Shown here one piece after another: positions 18,444-27,948 of a stretch of DNA of 64,000 bases. The notes under the pieces are model-generated. The model was not told the DNA's origin. It did no database searches and saw nothing but the letters and a program-made list of their open reading frames with translations. The stretch is from the NCBI GenBank assembly GCA_040770645.1, contig JAXGIS010000005.1, positions 1 to 64,000 on the forward strand. The letters are read 5' to 3'. Numbering within the stretch: the first letter of the stretch is position 1; every line of letters starts with the position of its first letter. Both the position numbers and the translations under genes were made by a program. Source of the stretch: JAAYZX01 sp040770645 (lineage in GTDB: Bacteria; Actinomycetota; Thermoleophilia; RBG-16-64-13).

Positions 18444-20529
18444 ATGGCGCTGGTAGACCCGGCCAAGATCAGAAACGCTGCCGTCGTGGGACACCGGGGT
18501 GCCGGTAAAACCTCACTCGTCGAGGCACTGCTCTTCACCAGTGGTGCCAAGAACCGCCTGGGCAACATCGTTGACGGCACCACCACCATGGATCACGATG
18601 AGGACGAGATCAAGCGGCAAATGACGATCTTGGCCGGTCTGGCTCATGTGGACTGGAACAAGGCCAAGATCAACCTCATAGACACGCCCGGTGAAGCATC
18701 CTTCATCAACGACACGTTGGGGGCGCTGAGCGTTGTCGAGAGTGTGATCATGGTGATCAACGCCGTGGCCAAGGTGGAGGTGCAGACGGAACGTCTGTGG
18801 AAGCGCGCTGTGGAGCTGGGTATCAGTCGCTTGGCCGTGATCAACATGATGGATCGGGAACGCGCCTATTTTGACGAAGCCGTCGATGCGCTTCGAAGTC
18901 GGCTGGGTTCCGGTGTGGTGGCGGTACACCTGCCCATTGGGGAAGAGGCAAACTTCAAAGGCGTCGTGGACCTTGTGGCCATGAAAGCCTACCTGTATAC
19001 GGACAACTCGGGCACGGTAAGGAGTCTGATATCCCGGCCGACCTCGCGGACGCCGTCGAGGCCGCGCGTGAGAAGCTGGTGGAGGCGGTCGCGGAGGTAG
19101 ATGACGATCTCACCGAAAAATATCTGGAAGGGAGGAGATCACCCAAGAGGAGTTGGTCACCGCGCTCAAAAGCGGTGTGACCAGCGGTCTCATTTCTCCG
19201 GTCGTGGCGATGTCGTCCGCCAAGAACATCGGGACGGATCGTGTCTTGGCGGCCATTGTGGACTTCCTGCCGTCTCCGGCCTCTGCTCAGCCTCACACCG
19301 TTGGTCTGCTCGATGATTCCGGTGACGTGGAGCTCGCACCTGCCGCAGACGCCCCGGTGGCCATGTATGTGTTCAAGACGCTGAGCGACCAGTACTCAGG
19401 GCGCATCAACTTGGCCCGAATTTTCTCGGGGCGCATCGGCAGCGATTCGCAGGTGTTGAACGTCCGCACCGGCGAACGCGAGCGTACCGGCAACATCTTG
19501 ACCATGCAGGGCAAGGAGACCAAGGGCATTGACGAGGCCGCCGCAGGGGATATCGTGGCGCTGGCCAAACTCAAGGACACAGCCACGGGGGATACGCTGA
19601 GCGACGGGACACGTGTGGTGCGCTTCCCGCCTCAGGAGTTCCCGCCCGCCGCCATCTCGTTTGCCATCACCAGCAAGGCCAAGGGCGATGAGGAGAAGGT
19701 GTCCAACGCTCTGAAGAGGCTGAGCGAAGAAGACCCGGCTATGCAACTGCGCTTTGATGCCCAGACCAAGGAGATGATCATCTCCGGCACCAGCCAGGTG
19801 CATGTGGAAGTCATCCTCGACAAGATGAAGCGGCGCTTTGGGGTGGAAGTGGAGCTACATCCGCCGCAGGTACCCTATCGCGAGACCATTCGGCGCAAAG
19901 CCCAAGCCCAAGGCCGCCACAAGAAACAAACCGGTGGCCGTGGCCAGTTCGGCGATTGCTGGATCGAGATTGAGCCACTCGCGCGTGGTGAAGGCTACCA
20001 GTTCGAGGATGCCATCTTCGGCGGCTCCATTCCCAGGAACTTCATTCCCGCGGTGGAAAAAGGCATAGTGGAAGCCATGGAGAACGGCGTGGTCGCCGGC
20101 TATCCCGTGGTGGACGTGAAAGTCAAGCTCTACGATGGCTCGTATCACACCGTGGACTCGTCGGAGTTGGCGTTCAAGATCGCCGGCTCTCTCGGCTGGA
20201 ACAAAGCCATGGGCTTGGCCGACCCTGTCTTGCTCGAGCCCATAATGAACGTTGAGGTTACTGCGCCCGAGGAAAACATGGGCGACATCATGGGTGATCT
20301 ATCCAGCCGTCGCGGCCGCCCCCAGGGCAGCGAGACCGTAGGGGAAGTACAGGTCATTCGCGCTCAGGTTCCGTTGGTGGAGATGCTCTCCTACGCTCCA
20401 CAGCTTCGCTCCATGACTGCCGGGCGCGGGTCCTACACCATGGAGTTTGATCATTATGAGGAAGTGCCCGTGCATCTGGCCCAGAAGGTGATCGAAGAGG
20501 CGGCTGCGCGCAAGAAGGAGGAGTCCTAA
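18444..20529 (+). CDS. Elongation factor G-like GTPase (EF-G2 type), two frameshifts
   Basis: A ribosomal translocase-family GTPase of the second, EF-G2-like group. G1 is GHRGAGKTSL, G3 is DTPGEASF, and the G4 site reads INMMDRE where NKxD is expected. Domains II to V follow (KTLSDQYSGRINLARIFSG, QVHVEVILDKMKRRF, GRGQFGDCWIEIEPL, SMTAGRGSYTMEFDHYEEVP). Frame breaks near 19020 and 19133 flank a 110-base stretch readable in the third frame. A single main fusA with rpsL/rpsG is not in this window, so this is probably a paralogue. A strong terminator follows. Confidence 0.88.
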
Positions 20530-20566
20530 GCCGCCCGCCCGGGGCTCCGCCACCATCTGTGAATCC

Positions 20567-20614
20567 GGCCGCCCGGGTACCGCTTGAACGCGGTGCCCGG
20601 GCGGCCTCTTTTGT
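20567..20614 (+). terminator. Rho-independent terminator after the EF-G-like gene
   Basis: A 17-bp stem (GGCCGCCCGGGTACCGC, loop TTGAAC, GCGGTGCCCGGGCGGCC, one G-U pair) followed by TCTTTTGTT. This is the clearest intrinsic terminator in the window, 37 bases after the EF-G-like stop. Confidence 0.9.
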
Positions 20615-20768
20615 TGCCGCCGTCTTCCGCGCTCCACCCAGAGGTTCCGTCCCGGCTGTGACGTATCGTGATGCCCCCGGCGCGTGGTTATGTTGCGTTC
20701 CGGGCAAAGGAGTGCTGCAACGGATGTTGTACAATACAGTTGATGCAATCTCGGTTCACATACGGGGC

Positions 20769-21634
20769 ATGGCAGAGAGCGGCAAACCCAAACGAGTGAG
20801 CGACCTGCTCGAGCAGGGCTTTGATTCGTTCTCCCGCTCGCAGAAGGCCATAGCCAGATACATCATCGATCACGTCGATGAGATTGGGTATCTGAGCGCA
20901 GAGGAGCTTGCGCGCAAGGGGAACACGTCCAGCTCCACCGTGGTCAGGTTCGCACAGTCTCTGGGCTTCAGCGGCTATCCGGATCTACAGAAGGCGGCTC
21001 GTGACGAGTTCCGCTTGGGAACGAGCACGCGGCCGTTGGTGAGAGATGATCAGTTGCTTTTCGTGGTGGAAGAGGATCTTCTCACCCGCGCGCTGCGGAC
21101 CGACATCTTGAGCTTGGAAGAGACTCTCGCTAAGAACTCTTTGGCCACATTCGACAGGGCAGTGGACATGTTGGTGGCCACGCGGGGTCTGCTGGTGGTA
21201 GGACTGCACGAGGCCTCTATCGTGGCGCGTCATGCCGCGTACGTCTTCGAACTCCTGGGTATTCCCACAGCCGTCGTGGTCGACGGCTCAGAGGCCAATC
21301 TGGCTCGTCTGGTCCGCTTAGGCGGAGACGATTCCCTGCTGGCCGTGGGCTTCCGTCGGGCCCACCCTCAGACGGTGGCCTATGTGAAGGCCGCGGCCTC
21401 CCAAGGAGCTCACACCATTGTCATCACCGACAACTCACTGTCGGAACTGGCCGGCAAGGGGATATCACCCTTTTCGCAGACATCGATTCCACTTTTTTCG
21501 CCCACTCGCTGGTGGGTCCTCTCAGCCTCGTGAGCGCGCTCGCCGGAGGTGTATATGCGCGCGACAGAGAGGGGTTCGATGCTCGTCTCCGCGCCGTGCG
21601 TGAACAGGTTGACGAATCTGGTTGGCTGAAGTGA
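20769..21634 (+). CDS. MurR/RpiR family transcriptional regulator, one frameshift
   Basis: N-terminal RpiR-type helix-turn-helix (DSFSRSQKAIARYIIDH, then SAEELARKGNTSSSTVVRFAQSLGFSGYPDLQK) and a C-terminal SIS sugar-phosphate domain (RGLLVVGLHEASIVARHAAY, HTIVITDN). The frame is lost near 21460 and regained at FADIDSTFF-type sequence, running through YARDREGFDARLRAV to the TGA at 21634. Start is ATG 20769; ATG 20724, with AAGGAG further upstream, is possible. Usually represses sugar or aminosugar genes; its target is not evident here. Confidence 0.85.
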
Positions 21635-21721
21635 GCTGAGCACGGCCGCTGCGGGCCGGGTGGGCGCGGGGCTTGCTGTTGTGGGTGTGGTTGCTTTGAC
21701 GGTTGTGTGGCCGGTTGTGCG

Positions 21722-21750
21722 TTGAAGGGCTATGGAGGGTCCGCTAAACT
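21722..21750 (+). promoter_or_regulatory. Candidate promoter of pdxS
   Basis: TTGAAG, exactly 17 bases, then TAAACT, ending 33 bases before the chosen pdxS GTG. Good spacing and four or more matches in each box; the best housekeeping-type promoter I see in this part of the window. Confidence 0.5.
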
Positions 21751-21783
21751 CGTAGGATGAATGAGCGCGCGGAGGGGAGAGAC

Positions 21784-22668
21784 GTGAACGAAGCAGGCGC
21801 ACTACGCGTTAGGTTTGGCTTGGCAGAGACACTCAAGGGTGGCGTGATCATGGACGTGACCAACGCCGAGCAGGCCAAGATCGCTGAGGAAGCCGGTGCC
21901 TGCGCGGTCATGGCTCTGGAGCGGGTGCCAGCCGACATACGGGCGCAGGGCGGTGTGGCCCGCATGGCTGATCCCACCAAGATCGCCGAGATCCAGGAAG
22001 CGGTTGCCATCCCCGTCATGGCCAAGGTGCGCATTGGGCACTTCGTGGAAGCGCAGATCTTGGAGGCGCTGAAGGTCGACTTCGTCGATGAATCCGAGGT
22101 GCTGACCCCGGCCGATGAGCATCATCACATCAACAAGTGGCGCTTCACCGTGCCTTTCGTTTGTGGAGCGCGCAACCTGGGCGAGGCACTGCGGCGCATC
22201 GTCGAGGGCGCGGCCATGATCCGCACCAAAGGTGAAGCGGGTTCGGGCAATGTGGTCGAAGCTGTGCGCCACATGCGTACCGTACAGGACGAGATCCGAC
22301 GCATGGCCAATATGGACACCGACGAGCTTTATGCCGCCGCGAAAGAACTGGGCGCCCCTTACGAACTCGTGGCCTGGGTGGCCGAGCACGCTGCCCTGCC
22401 TGTGGTGAACTTCGCGGCGGGCGGCATAGCCACGCCGGCTGATGCAGCCCTCATGATGCAGCTTGGCGCAGACGGCGTGTTTGTGGGGTCGGGCATCTTC
22501 AAGAGTGCAGACCCGGCTTCACGTGCGCTCGCCATCGTGAAGGCCACTGCCCACTACCGTGACGCTTCCGTTTTGGCCGAGGTATCCCGTGGGCTGGGCG
22601 AAGCCATGCCGGGTTTGGAGATTGCGAGTATTGCTCCCGAAGAGAGGTTGCAGGAGCGGGGCTGGTAA
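21784..22668 (+). CDS. pdxS: Pyridoxal 5'-phosphate synthase, synthase subunit PdxS
   Basis: Builds PLP from ribose-5-phosphate, glyceraldehyde-3-phosphate and ammonia supplied by PdxT. The barrel shows GGVIMDVTN, VMALERVPADIR, MAKVRIGH (catalytic Lys), DFVDESEVLTPADE, TKGEAGSGNVVEAVRHMR (second Lys region) and DGVFVGSGIF. About 294 residues, intact. GTG 21784, close behind GGAGGGGAG, is preferred to ATG 21757, which lacks a ribosome binding site. Confidence 0.96.
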   Translation: MNEAGALRVRFGLAETLKGGVIMDVTNAEQAKIAEEAGACAVMALERVPADIRAQGGVARMADPTKIAEIQEAVAIPVMAKVRIGHFVEAQILEALKVDFVDESEVLTPADEHHHINKWRFTVPFVCGARNLGEALRRIVEGAAMIRTKGEAGSGNVVEAVRHMRTVQDEIRRMANMDTDELYAAAKELGAPYELVAWVAEHAALPVVNFAAGGIATPADAALMMQLGADGVFVGSGIFKSADPASRALAIVKATAHYRDASVLAEVSRGLGEAMPGLEIASIAPEERLQERGW

Positions 22669-22672
22669 ATCC

Positions 22673-22860
22673 ATGAGATCGCTCGTGGGCGTTCTCACGG
22701 TGTGGGGGCGTTCAACGAGCGTGGTTGCGCGTTGTGGTCACCGGGAGCCGGTGGGGGAGAAGTTCTTCTTCCTCGATATGGCGACGGTTGGGAAATACCG
22801 GCTGGGTTCGGAGGCGAGAGCACGAAGATGGGCAAGCCCGTCGACATCCACAGCCCAGTT
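22673..22860 (+). pseudogene. pdxT: Remnant of PLP synthase glutaminase subunit PdxT
   Basis: Directly after pdxS, pieces of PdxT can be read only by switching frames: VGVL near 22687, GAFNE near 22705, and GFGGESTKMGK near 22805-22835, matching the GGEST oxyanion loop of the family. The catalytic Cys (FGTCAG) and His/Glu triad segments are not readable. The space to yebC (about 320 bases) is too short for a full gene of roughly 190 codons. Either part of the gene is missing from the assembly or it has decayed. 22861-22991 has no recognisable content. Confidence 0.6.
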
Positions 22861-22991
22861 TCGTGCCGGCGTCGGCCTTTCATTGGCAGGTGCTCTTTGA
22901 ACGGGGGTTGCATGCCTTCGTCCTCGATATCGTCAAAGTCGGCGAAGGGCCCAGCGGTCTCTTCGCATTCGCGCTGATGGAGGTGTGAGCA

Positions 22992-23744
22992 GTGTCTGGC
23001 CATTCGAAATGGGCTGGGATCAAACACAAGAAGGCGGCAGCCGATGCCAAGCGGGGGAAAGAGTTCGCGAAGCTGTCGCGCGCCATCACCGTTGCTGCCA
23101 AGGAGGGCGGGGGGGACCCCAGCCACAATGCCTCGCTTGTCCAGGCTATTCAGAAGGCCAAGGACGCCAACATGCCCAACGACAATATTGACCGCGCCAT
23201 CAAGAAGGGCACGGGGGCCGGCAGCGAGGCGCAGGACTTCCTCCATCTCACGTATGAGGGGTATGGGCCCAACGGTGTCGCGGTACTCGTGACGGTGCTG
23301 ACCGACAACAAGAATCGATCGGCAGCAGACATCCGCCACATATTCGATCGTGCCGGCGGCAAGTTGGGGACGGACGGCTCTGTCGGTTGGCTGTTCGAGC
23401 GCAAAGGCGTGATCTTGATCGAAGATGCAACCCAAAGTGAGGACGACGTGATGATGGCGGCCATAGATGCGGGGGCCGAAGACGTATTGACCGAGGGCGA
23501 TACCATCGAGATCCGGACCGACCCCAGCATGTTCATGGCCGTGCGTCAGGGATTGGAGGCGGCGAGCATCGCTTACACATCGGCCACGCTGACCATGATC
23601 CCCAAAGACACAGTGCCGCTCGATGAGAACGATGCGCGTAAGACGCTCCGCCTGTTGGATGCGCTGGAAGACCATGACGACGTCCAAGAGGTGTTCGCCA
23701 ACTTCGATATCCCCGACCACATCATGGAAGCCTTGATGGGTTAG
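22992..23744 (+). CDS. YebC/TACO1 family translation and transcription regulator
   Basis: 250-residue intact member of the YebC/PmpR family, DNA- or ribosome-associated proteins; recent work links some to translation of proline-rich stretches. Starts MSGHSKWAGIKHKKAAADAKRGK and has NMPNDNIDRAIKKGTG, YEGYGPNGVA, GGKLGTDGSVGWLFE and the end DDVQEVFANFDIP. The GTG start at 22992 matches the near-invariant MSGHSKW. Its position ahead of ruvCAB is the classic arrangement. Confidence 0.95.
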   Translation: MSGHSKWAGIKHKKAAADAKRGKEFAKLSRAITVAAKEGGGDPSHNASLVQAIQKAKDANMPNDNIDRAIKKGTGAGSEAQDFLHLTYEGYGPNGVAVLVTVLTDNKNRSAADIRHIFDRAGGKLGTDGSVGWLFERKGVILIEDATQSEDDVMMAAIDAGAEDVLTEGDTIEIRTDPSMFMAVRQGLEAASIAYTSATLTMIPKDTVPLDENDARKTLRLLDALEDHDDVQEVFANFDIPDHIMEALMG

Positions 23745-24330
23745 GTCGAAGATCGCTCCGTCGCCACAGATCATCCTCGGTCTAGACCCCGGCTCAGGGC
23801 TCATGGGATACGGGGTGGTGGAGGTGCGGGGCAGCGTGCTGTGCGCCGCCGAGTACGGTGCGGTGAGCACTCCGCCCGGTTTGGCATTGGCCAAGCGTCT
23901 GCTCCTCATCTTCAACGAGTTGACCGACATCATCGCCCGCACCGAGCCACAGGCCGTTGCCATCGAATCGCTGTTCTTCAATGCCAATGCCCGCACCGCA
24001 TTGGCCGTGGGGCAGGCGCGGGGCGTGGCGTTGCTGGCGTGTGCCCAGTCTGGGCGCGATGTAGTCGAGTACACGCCGCAACAGGTCAAGCAAGGAGTGG
24101 CCGGTTATGGGCGGGCGGACAAAAGACAGGTGCAGGAGATGGTCAGGTTGCTTCTGGGTCTAGACGACATACCGCGCCCCGACGATGCGGCAGATGCACT
24201 GGGAGTAGCCATCTGTCACGCCAATTCGCTTGGTTTGCGCTCCAGGCTGGCGGCCGCCGGCGTGGACGCCGGTTGCAGCAATACACATGGAGCTGCGCCG
24301 GCGAGGCGCACACGGAGGAAACCGCAGTGA
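23740..24330 (+). CDS. ruvC: Holliday junction resolvase RuvC, start codon unclear
   Basis: Cuts Holliday junctions as part of RuvABC. Catalytic acidic residues are visible: Asp in ILGLDPGSGLMGYG, Glu in AIESLFFNANARTALAVGQARG, and the C-terminal pair in PDDAADALGVAICHAN. The frame upstream of the first Asp has no ATG, GTG or TTG before a stop at 23734; the first internal ATG (23803) would delete the catalytic Asp. The start is therefore placed near GTT 23740, and either a non-standard codon or a base error is likely. The C-terminus has an Arg-rich tail. Confidence 0.88.
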   Translation, partial: VRSKIAPSPQIILGLDPGSGLMGYGVVEVRGSVLCAAEYGAVSTPPGLALAKRLLLIFNELTDIIARTEPQAVAIESLFFNANARTALAVGQARGVALLACAQSGRDVVEYTPQQVKQGVAGYGRADKRQVQEMVRLLLGLDDIPRPDDAADALGVAICHANSLGLRSRLAAAGVDAGCSNTHGAAPARRTRRKPQ

Positions 24331-24934
24331 TCGACCGCTTGACGGGCATTGTGCTCCAGAAGTCGGGCGAAGGCGTGGTGATCGACGTGGGCGGCGTCGG
24401 TTTCCGGTGGGAGGTACCGGCGCTGAGCCTGCGTGCACTGACGGGCGAGGGCCAGAAGGCGACACTGTTCACATATCTCAATGTGAAAGAAGACGCGTTA
24501 CAACTCTATGGCTTTGCCACAGAGGAAGAGCGTGAGATCTTCACCCTGCTCCTCACGGTTAGCCGGGTGGGACCCAAGCTGGGGCTGGCCGTGTTGTCGA
24601 GTTTCCGGCCCGCCGAAGTGGTGCGGGCATTGGTCACGAGCGACGTGCGCGGTTTGTCATCTGTGCCTGGTCTGGGGCGCAAGACCGCCGAGCGTCTCGT
24701 GTTGGAGTTGAAGGATAAGGTATCTGCAACATGGGCAGAGGCAGGGGCCACGGATAGCGCAACCCCGGCGCACAGCCCGACACGTCCTGGGAGCCTGATA
24801 CTATCTCCTTGGCGAAACTAGCGCTCCAGGAGTTGGGAATGAGCACGGCTGAAGCCGACTACGCCCTGCGGGACGCCTCTGGTGAGGAGCCCGTGCCGGT
24901 ACTTGTTCGTCGCGCGCTGACCCGTAGGGAATAG
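24327..24934 (+). CDS. ruvA: Holliday junction branch-migration protein RuvA, one frameshift
   Basis: Tetrameric junction-binding subunit that loads RuvB. Begins MIDRLTGIVLQKSGEGVVIDVGGVGF (OB fold), has the two HhH regions (SRVGPKLGLAVLS and SVPGLGRKTAERLVLELKDK), then the flexible linker. The frame slips near 24785; domain III (LAKLALQELGMSTAEADYAL, RRALTR) follows in another frame to TAG 24934. GTG 24327 overlaps the ruvC stop by 4 nt. Confidence 0.93.
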
Positions 24935-24997
24935 TGCAGACGGGAAGCGGCGGCCCCAGAGAATAGTGCCGGATGAAGCCATGGTGATATCAACGGC

Positions 24998-26053
24998 ATG
25001 AGCAAAGATATCGATAGAAAAGCAGCCAGAAGCGACTTGGCGGATCCTGTTCGTCTACCCGAGGAACAGGAGTTGGAAGGCTCCCTGCGCCCTCGTACGC
25101 TCGAGGCCTTCATCGGCCAGGACCGCCTGCGCGAACAGCTCTCCATCTTCATTCAGGCAGCCCTCACCCGTAGCGAACCGCTCGACCACGTGCTGCTAGC
25201 GGGGCCTCCCGGGCTTGGGAAGACCACACTGGCATCCATCATCGCCCACGAGATGGGAGTATCCATCTCCACCACATCGGGTCCGGCACTCGAACGCAAG
25301 GCGGATATGGCGGCCATCCTGACCTCGCTGGGCGAGGGGGATGTCCTGTTCATTGACGAGATACATCGTCTCAACCGCGCCATCGAAGAGATCCTCTATC
25401 CGGCCATGGAGGACTTCCAGATCGATATCGTGATAGGCCAAGGGCCGAGCGCCCGCACCATCCGTTTGGATCTGCCGCATTTCACTTTGATCGGCGCCAC
25501 AACGCGCTCTGGTCTCATCACCACTCCACTGCGTGATCGTTTCGGCCTGTCACACAGGCTTGAGCACTATCCGGTGGAGCATCTGATGCAGATTGTAGCC
25601 AGATCGGCGGGCCTCCTCGCCGTGGGCCTGGAACCCGATGGAGCCATGGAGTTGGCGCGCCGTTCGCGGGGTACACCACGCATTGCCAATCGCCTGCTCA
25701 AGCGTGTACGAGACTACGCTCAAGTCCGTTACGAAGGGCATATCACCGCTCCCATCGCCCGCGAAGCACTGGAGTTGTTCCAGGTGGACGGGGAGGGTCT
25801 GGATCACATAGATCGCGAAATCCTCAACCTCATCTTGAGGAACTTCGATGGGGGACCGGTAGGACTGTCAACCTTGGCTGTAGCTATTGGCGAGGAACCG
25901 GATACTATCGAAGACGTGTACGAACCGTATCTACTGCAGCGCGGGTTTCTGAAGCGCACTCCTCGTGGGCGGGTACTGACCCGTTTGGGCTACCGGCACT
26001 GTGGTGTGGCGATGCCGGCAGAATCTCCCCGCCTCTTCACCGATGGACCTTGA
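24998..26053 (+). CDS. ruvB: Holliday junction branch-migration helicase RuvB
   Basis: Hexameric AAA+ motor of the RuvAB complex. Shows RPRTLEAFIGQDRLREQL, Walker A GPPGLGKTTLA, Walker B DEIHRLNR, the sensor region GATTRSG with DRFGLSHRLEHY, the GTPRIANRLLKRVRDYAQ motif and the winged-helix end (GGPVGLSTLAVAIGEEPDTIEDVYEP). 351 residues, intact. Follows ruvA by 63 bases and overlaps queH by 11 bases. Confidence 0.97.
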   Translation: MSKDIDRKAARSDLADPVRLPEEQELEGSLRPRTLEAFIGQDRLREQLSIFIQAALTRSEPLDHVLLAGPPGLGKTTLASIIAHEMGVSISTTSGPALERKADMAAILTSLGEGDVLFIDEIHRLNRAIEEILYPAMEDFQIDIVIGQGPSARTIRLDLPHFTLIGATTRSGLITTPLRDRFGLSHRLEHYPVEHLMQIVARSAGLLAVGLEPDGAMELARRSRGTPRIANRLLKRVRDYAQVRYEGHITAPIAREALELFQVDGEGLDHIDREILNLILRNFDGGPVGLSTLAVAIGEEPDTIEDVYEPYLLQRGFLKRTPRGRVLTRLGYRHCGVAMPAESPRLFTDGP

Positions 26054-26633
26054 GGGCTCGTCGCAGTTGACACCGGCGGCCGGTTGCCGGTCCGAGCGCA
26101 GTGCGCTGTTGCTCCATATCTGTTGCGGCCCGTGCGCTACGGCTACAGAGGAGTTCTGGACGGCGCAGGGCTACGAGACGGTCGGCCTCTTCTATAACCC
26201 GAATGTGCAGCCTCTCCTGGAATTCCGTCGCAGGTTGGAGGGGGCGCGCCTCCTGGCCGGAGCGCGAGCTTTCACCTTGCTTGAGGACTTGGCATATAAC
26301 CCGATCGAGTGGTTCCGCGCCGTGGGACTGCACGAGGGACGCGAGCGCTGCCGTGCCTGTATTGCCATGCGCCTCGACGTGACCGCGGCGCACGCCAAGC
26401 GCACCGGTTGCTTCGCGTTCACCACCAGTCTGGCCATTAGCCCCTGGCAGGATCACGAGGCCATTCAGGACGGCGGCGAAGCAGCGGCAGCCAAACACGG
26501 CGTCTCCTTCCTGTACGAGGATCTCCGGTCCCGCTACAGGGATTCCCGCCGCCAAGCGCGCGTTCTCGATCTGTATCGCCAACAGTATTGCGGTTGTGTC
26601 GTCTCAGAATGGGAGCGCTACCGTTACGCTTGA
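26043..26633 (+). CDS. queH: Epoxyqueuosine reductase QueH
   Basis: Reduces epoxyqueuosine to queuosine in tRNA, the non-cobalamin alternative to QueG. Hallmarks: LLHICCGPCAT near the N-terminus, ERCRACIAMRLD, the FTTSLAISPWQDH stretch and QQYCGCVVSE near the end, giving the Cys set for the metal cluster and redox pair. About 196 residues, intact. Sits just before queA and tgt, so three queuosine steps are linked here. Confidence 0.93.
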   Translation: MDLEGSSQLTPAAGCRSERSALLLHICCGPCATATEEFWTAQGYETVGLFYNPNVQPLLEFRRRLEGARLLAGARAFTLLEDLAYNPIEWFRAVGLHEGRERCRACIAMRLDVTAAHAKRTGCFAFTTSLAISPWQDHEAIQDGGEAAAAKHGVSFLYEDLRSRYRDSRRQARVLDLYRQQYCGCVVSEWERYRYA

Positions 26634-26847
26634 GCGGTTGGGCAAAGGACTGCTGATAGCCGGTGCGGCCCTGGCGCTGACCGGCGCTGTGTTGTGGGCT
26701 CTCTCGCGCTTGGGCTGGCAGCGGTTACCCGGAGACCTCGTGTGGCGAAGCAAGGGTGGCGTCACGGTCTTCATACCATTAGGGTTCAGTGTGTTGTTGA
26801 GCGTCATCCTGACCGTGGTGCTGAATCTCATCTTCCGGCGGCGGTAA
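26596..26847 (+). CDS. DUF2905 small membrane protein
   Basis: 83 residues with two hydrophobic spans (residues about 18-38 and 55-78) separated by RLPGDLVWRSKGG, the hallmark of the DUF2905 family, which commonly lies beside ruvB and queA in many phyla. Function unknown. GTG 26596 overlaps queH by 38 bases; TTG 26638 is an alternative start that removes most of the overlap. Confidence 0.85.
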   Translation: MSSQNGSATVTLERLGKGLLIAGAALALTGAVLWALSRLGWQRLPGDLVWRSKGGVTVFIPLGFSVLLSVILTVVLNLIFRRR

Positions 26848-26853
26848 CCTCAC

Positions 26854-27948
26854 TTGCTACTTGAGGAACTGGACTTCGACTTCCCGGGGGAATTGATCGC
26901 GCAGCACCCTGTGGTGCCGAGGGATGCTTGTCGCCTCTTGGTGCTGCCCCGCTGCGGATCGATGGAACACACTCGTTTTCGGGAGGTGACACGTCTCCTT
27001 CTCCCCGGGGATGTACTGGTGATCAACGACTCCCGTGTGCTTTCAGCCCGCCTGTTCGCCCGCAAGGAGACGGGAGGGGAGGTGGAACTTCTCTTCCTTC
27101 ACCCGCTTTCTCAATCCGGCGACGTGTGGGAAGCACTGGCCCGTCCCTCTCGGCGACTCCGCGAAGGCATGGAACTGGTTGTGGACGACAGGCGGCTGGC
27201 CTTGCGAGGGCGAAGGGGAGAAGGACGGTGGGCGGTTGCATCGAGCACCGGCGAACCGCTGGCCCGTCTGATGGAAGACAAAGGCAGGCTTCCGCTTCCT
27301 CCTTACGTCCACACGTACCCTTCTGACCCCGAGTCCTATCAGACAGTGTATGCCGACGCTCCAGGTTCGGCAGCCGCGCCCACGGCCGGACTGCACTTCA
27401 CGCCGGGATTGATGGTTGCCGCAGAGGAACTCGGCTGCCGTTTCGCACGGGTGACGTTGCATGTGGGTCTCGATACCTTCCGGCCGATCACTGAAGCACG
27501 TATCGACGATCACCGCATCCACCGCGAGTGGTTCAGCGTCGCTCGGGAATCCTTGGCCACTATCGATATGTGCAGGGCGAGTGGGGGGCGGGTGATCGCC
27601 GTGGGCACCACGTCGGTCAGGGTGCTCGAGTCATTGTATGGTTCACCCGGTCACGTGGAGCGAGCGCAGTCGAGCAACGGCACCATATGCGGCACCACGG
27701 GTTTGTACATCACGCCCGGCTATTGCTTCAAGGCCGTCGATGCCCTCATCACCAACTTCCATTTGCCGCGGACCTCTCTGCTGGCACTGGTGATGGCCTT
27801 CGGCGGTGTGGACCGTGTGCGAGACGCGTATGCCGAGGCGATCAGACGGCGGTATCGTTTCTTCAGTTTCGGGGACGCCATGTTCCTGGAGGCGCCGAGC
27901 GCAAATGGCGTGCCAGAGCGCAGGCAAGGGGGGAATGACCTGAGATGA
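26854..27948 (+). CDS. queA: S-adenosylmethionine:tRNA ribosyltransferase-isomerase QueA
   Basis: Transfers and isomerises the ribosyl group of SAM onto preQ1-modified tRNA to give epoxyqueuosine, the QueH substrate. Family stretches: LDFDFPGELIAQHP, VINDSRVLSARLFA, GGEVELLFLHP, GSAAAPTAGLHFT, VTLHVGLDTFRP, GTTSVRVLES and TNFHLPRTSLL. 364 residues, intact, TTG start at 26854. Overlaps tgt by 4 nt. Confidence 0.95.
   Translation: MLLEELDFDFPGELIAQHPVVPRDACRLLVLPRCGSMEHTRFREVTRLLLPGDVLVINDSRVLSARLFARKETGGEVELLFLHPLSQSGDVWEALARPSRRLREGMELVVDDRRLALRGRRGEGRWAVASSTGEPLARLMEDKGRLPLPPYVHTYPSDPESYQTVYADAPGSAAAPTAGLHFTPGLMVAAEELGCRFARVTLHVGLDTFRPITEARIDDHRIHREWFSVARESLATIDMCRASGGRVIAVGTTSVRVLESLYGSPGHVERAQSSNGTICGTTGLYITPGYCFKAVDALITNFHLPRTSLLALVMAFGGVDRVRDAYAEAIRRRYRFFSFGDAMFLEAPSANGVPERRQGGNDLR

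Noticed and set aside
22695..24089. 464-codon minus-strand open frame over yebC and ruvC
   Set aside because: Antisense shadow of two conserved genes; the protein is low complexity and unlike any family.
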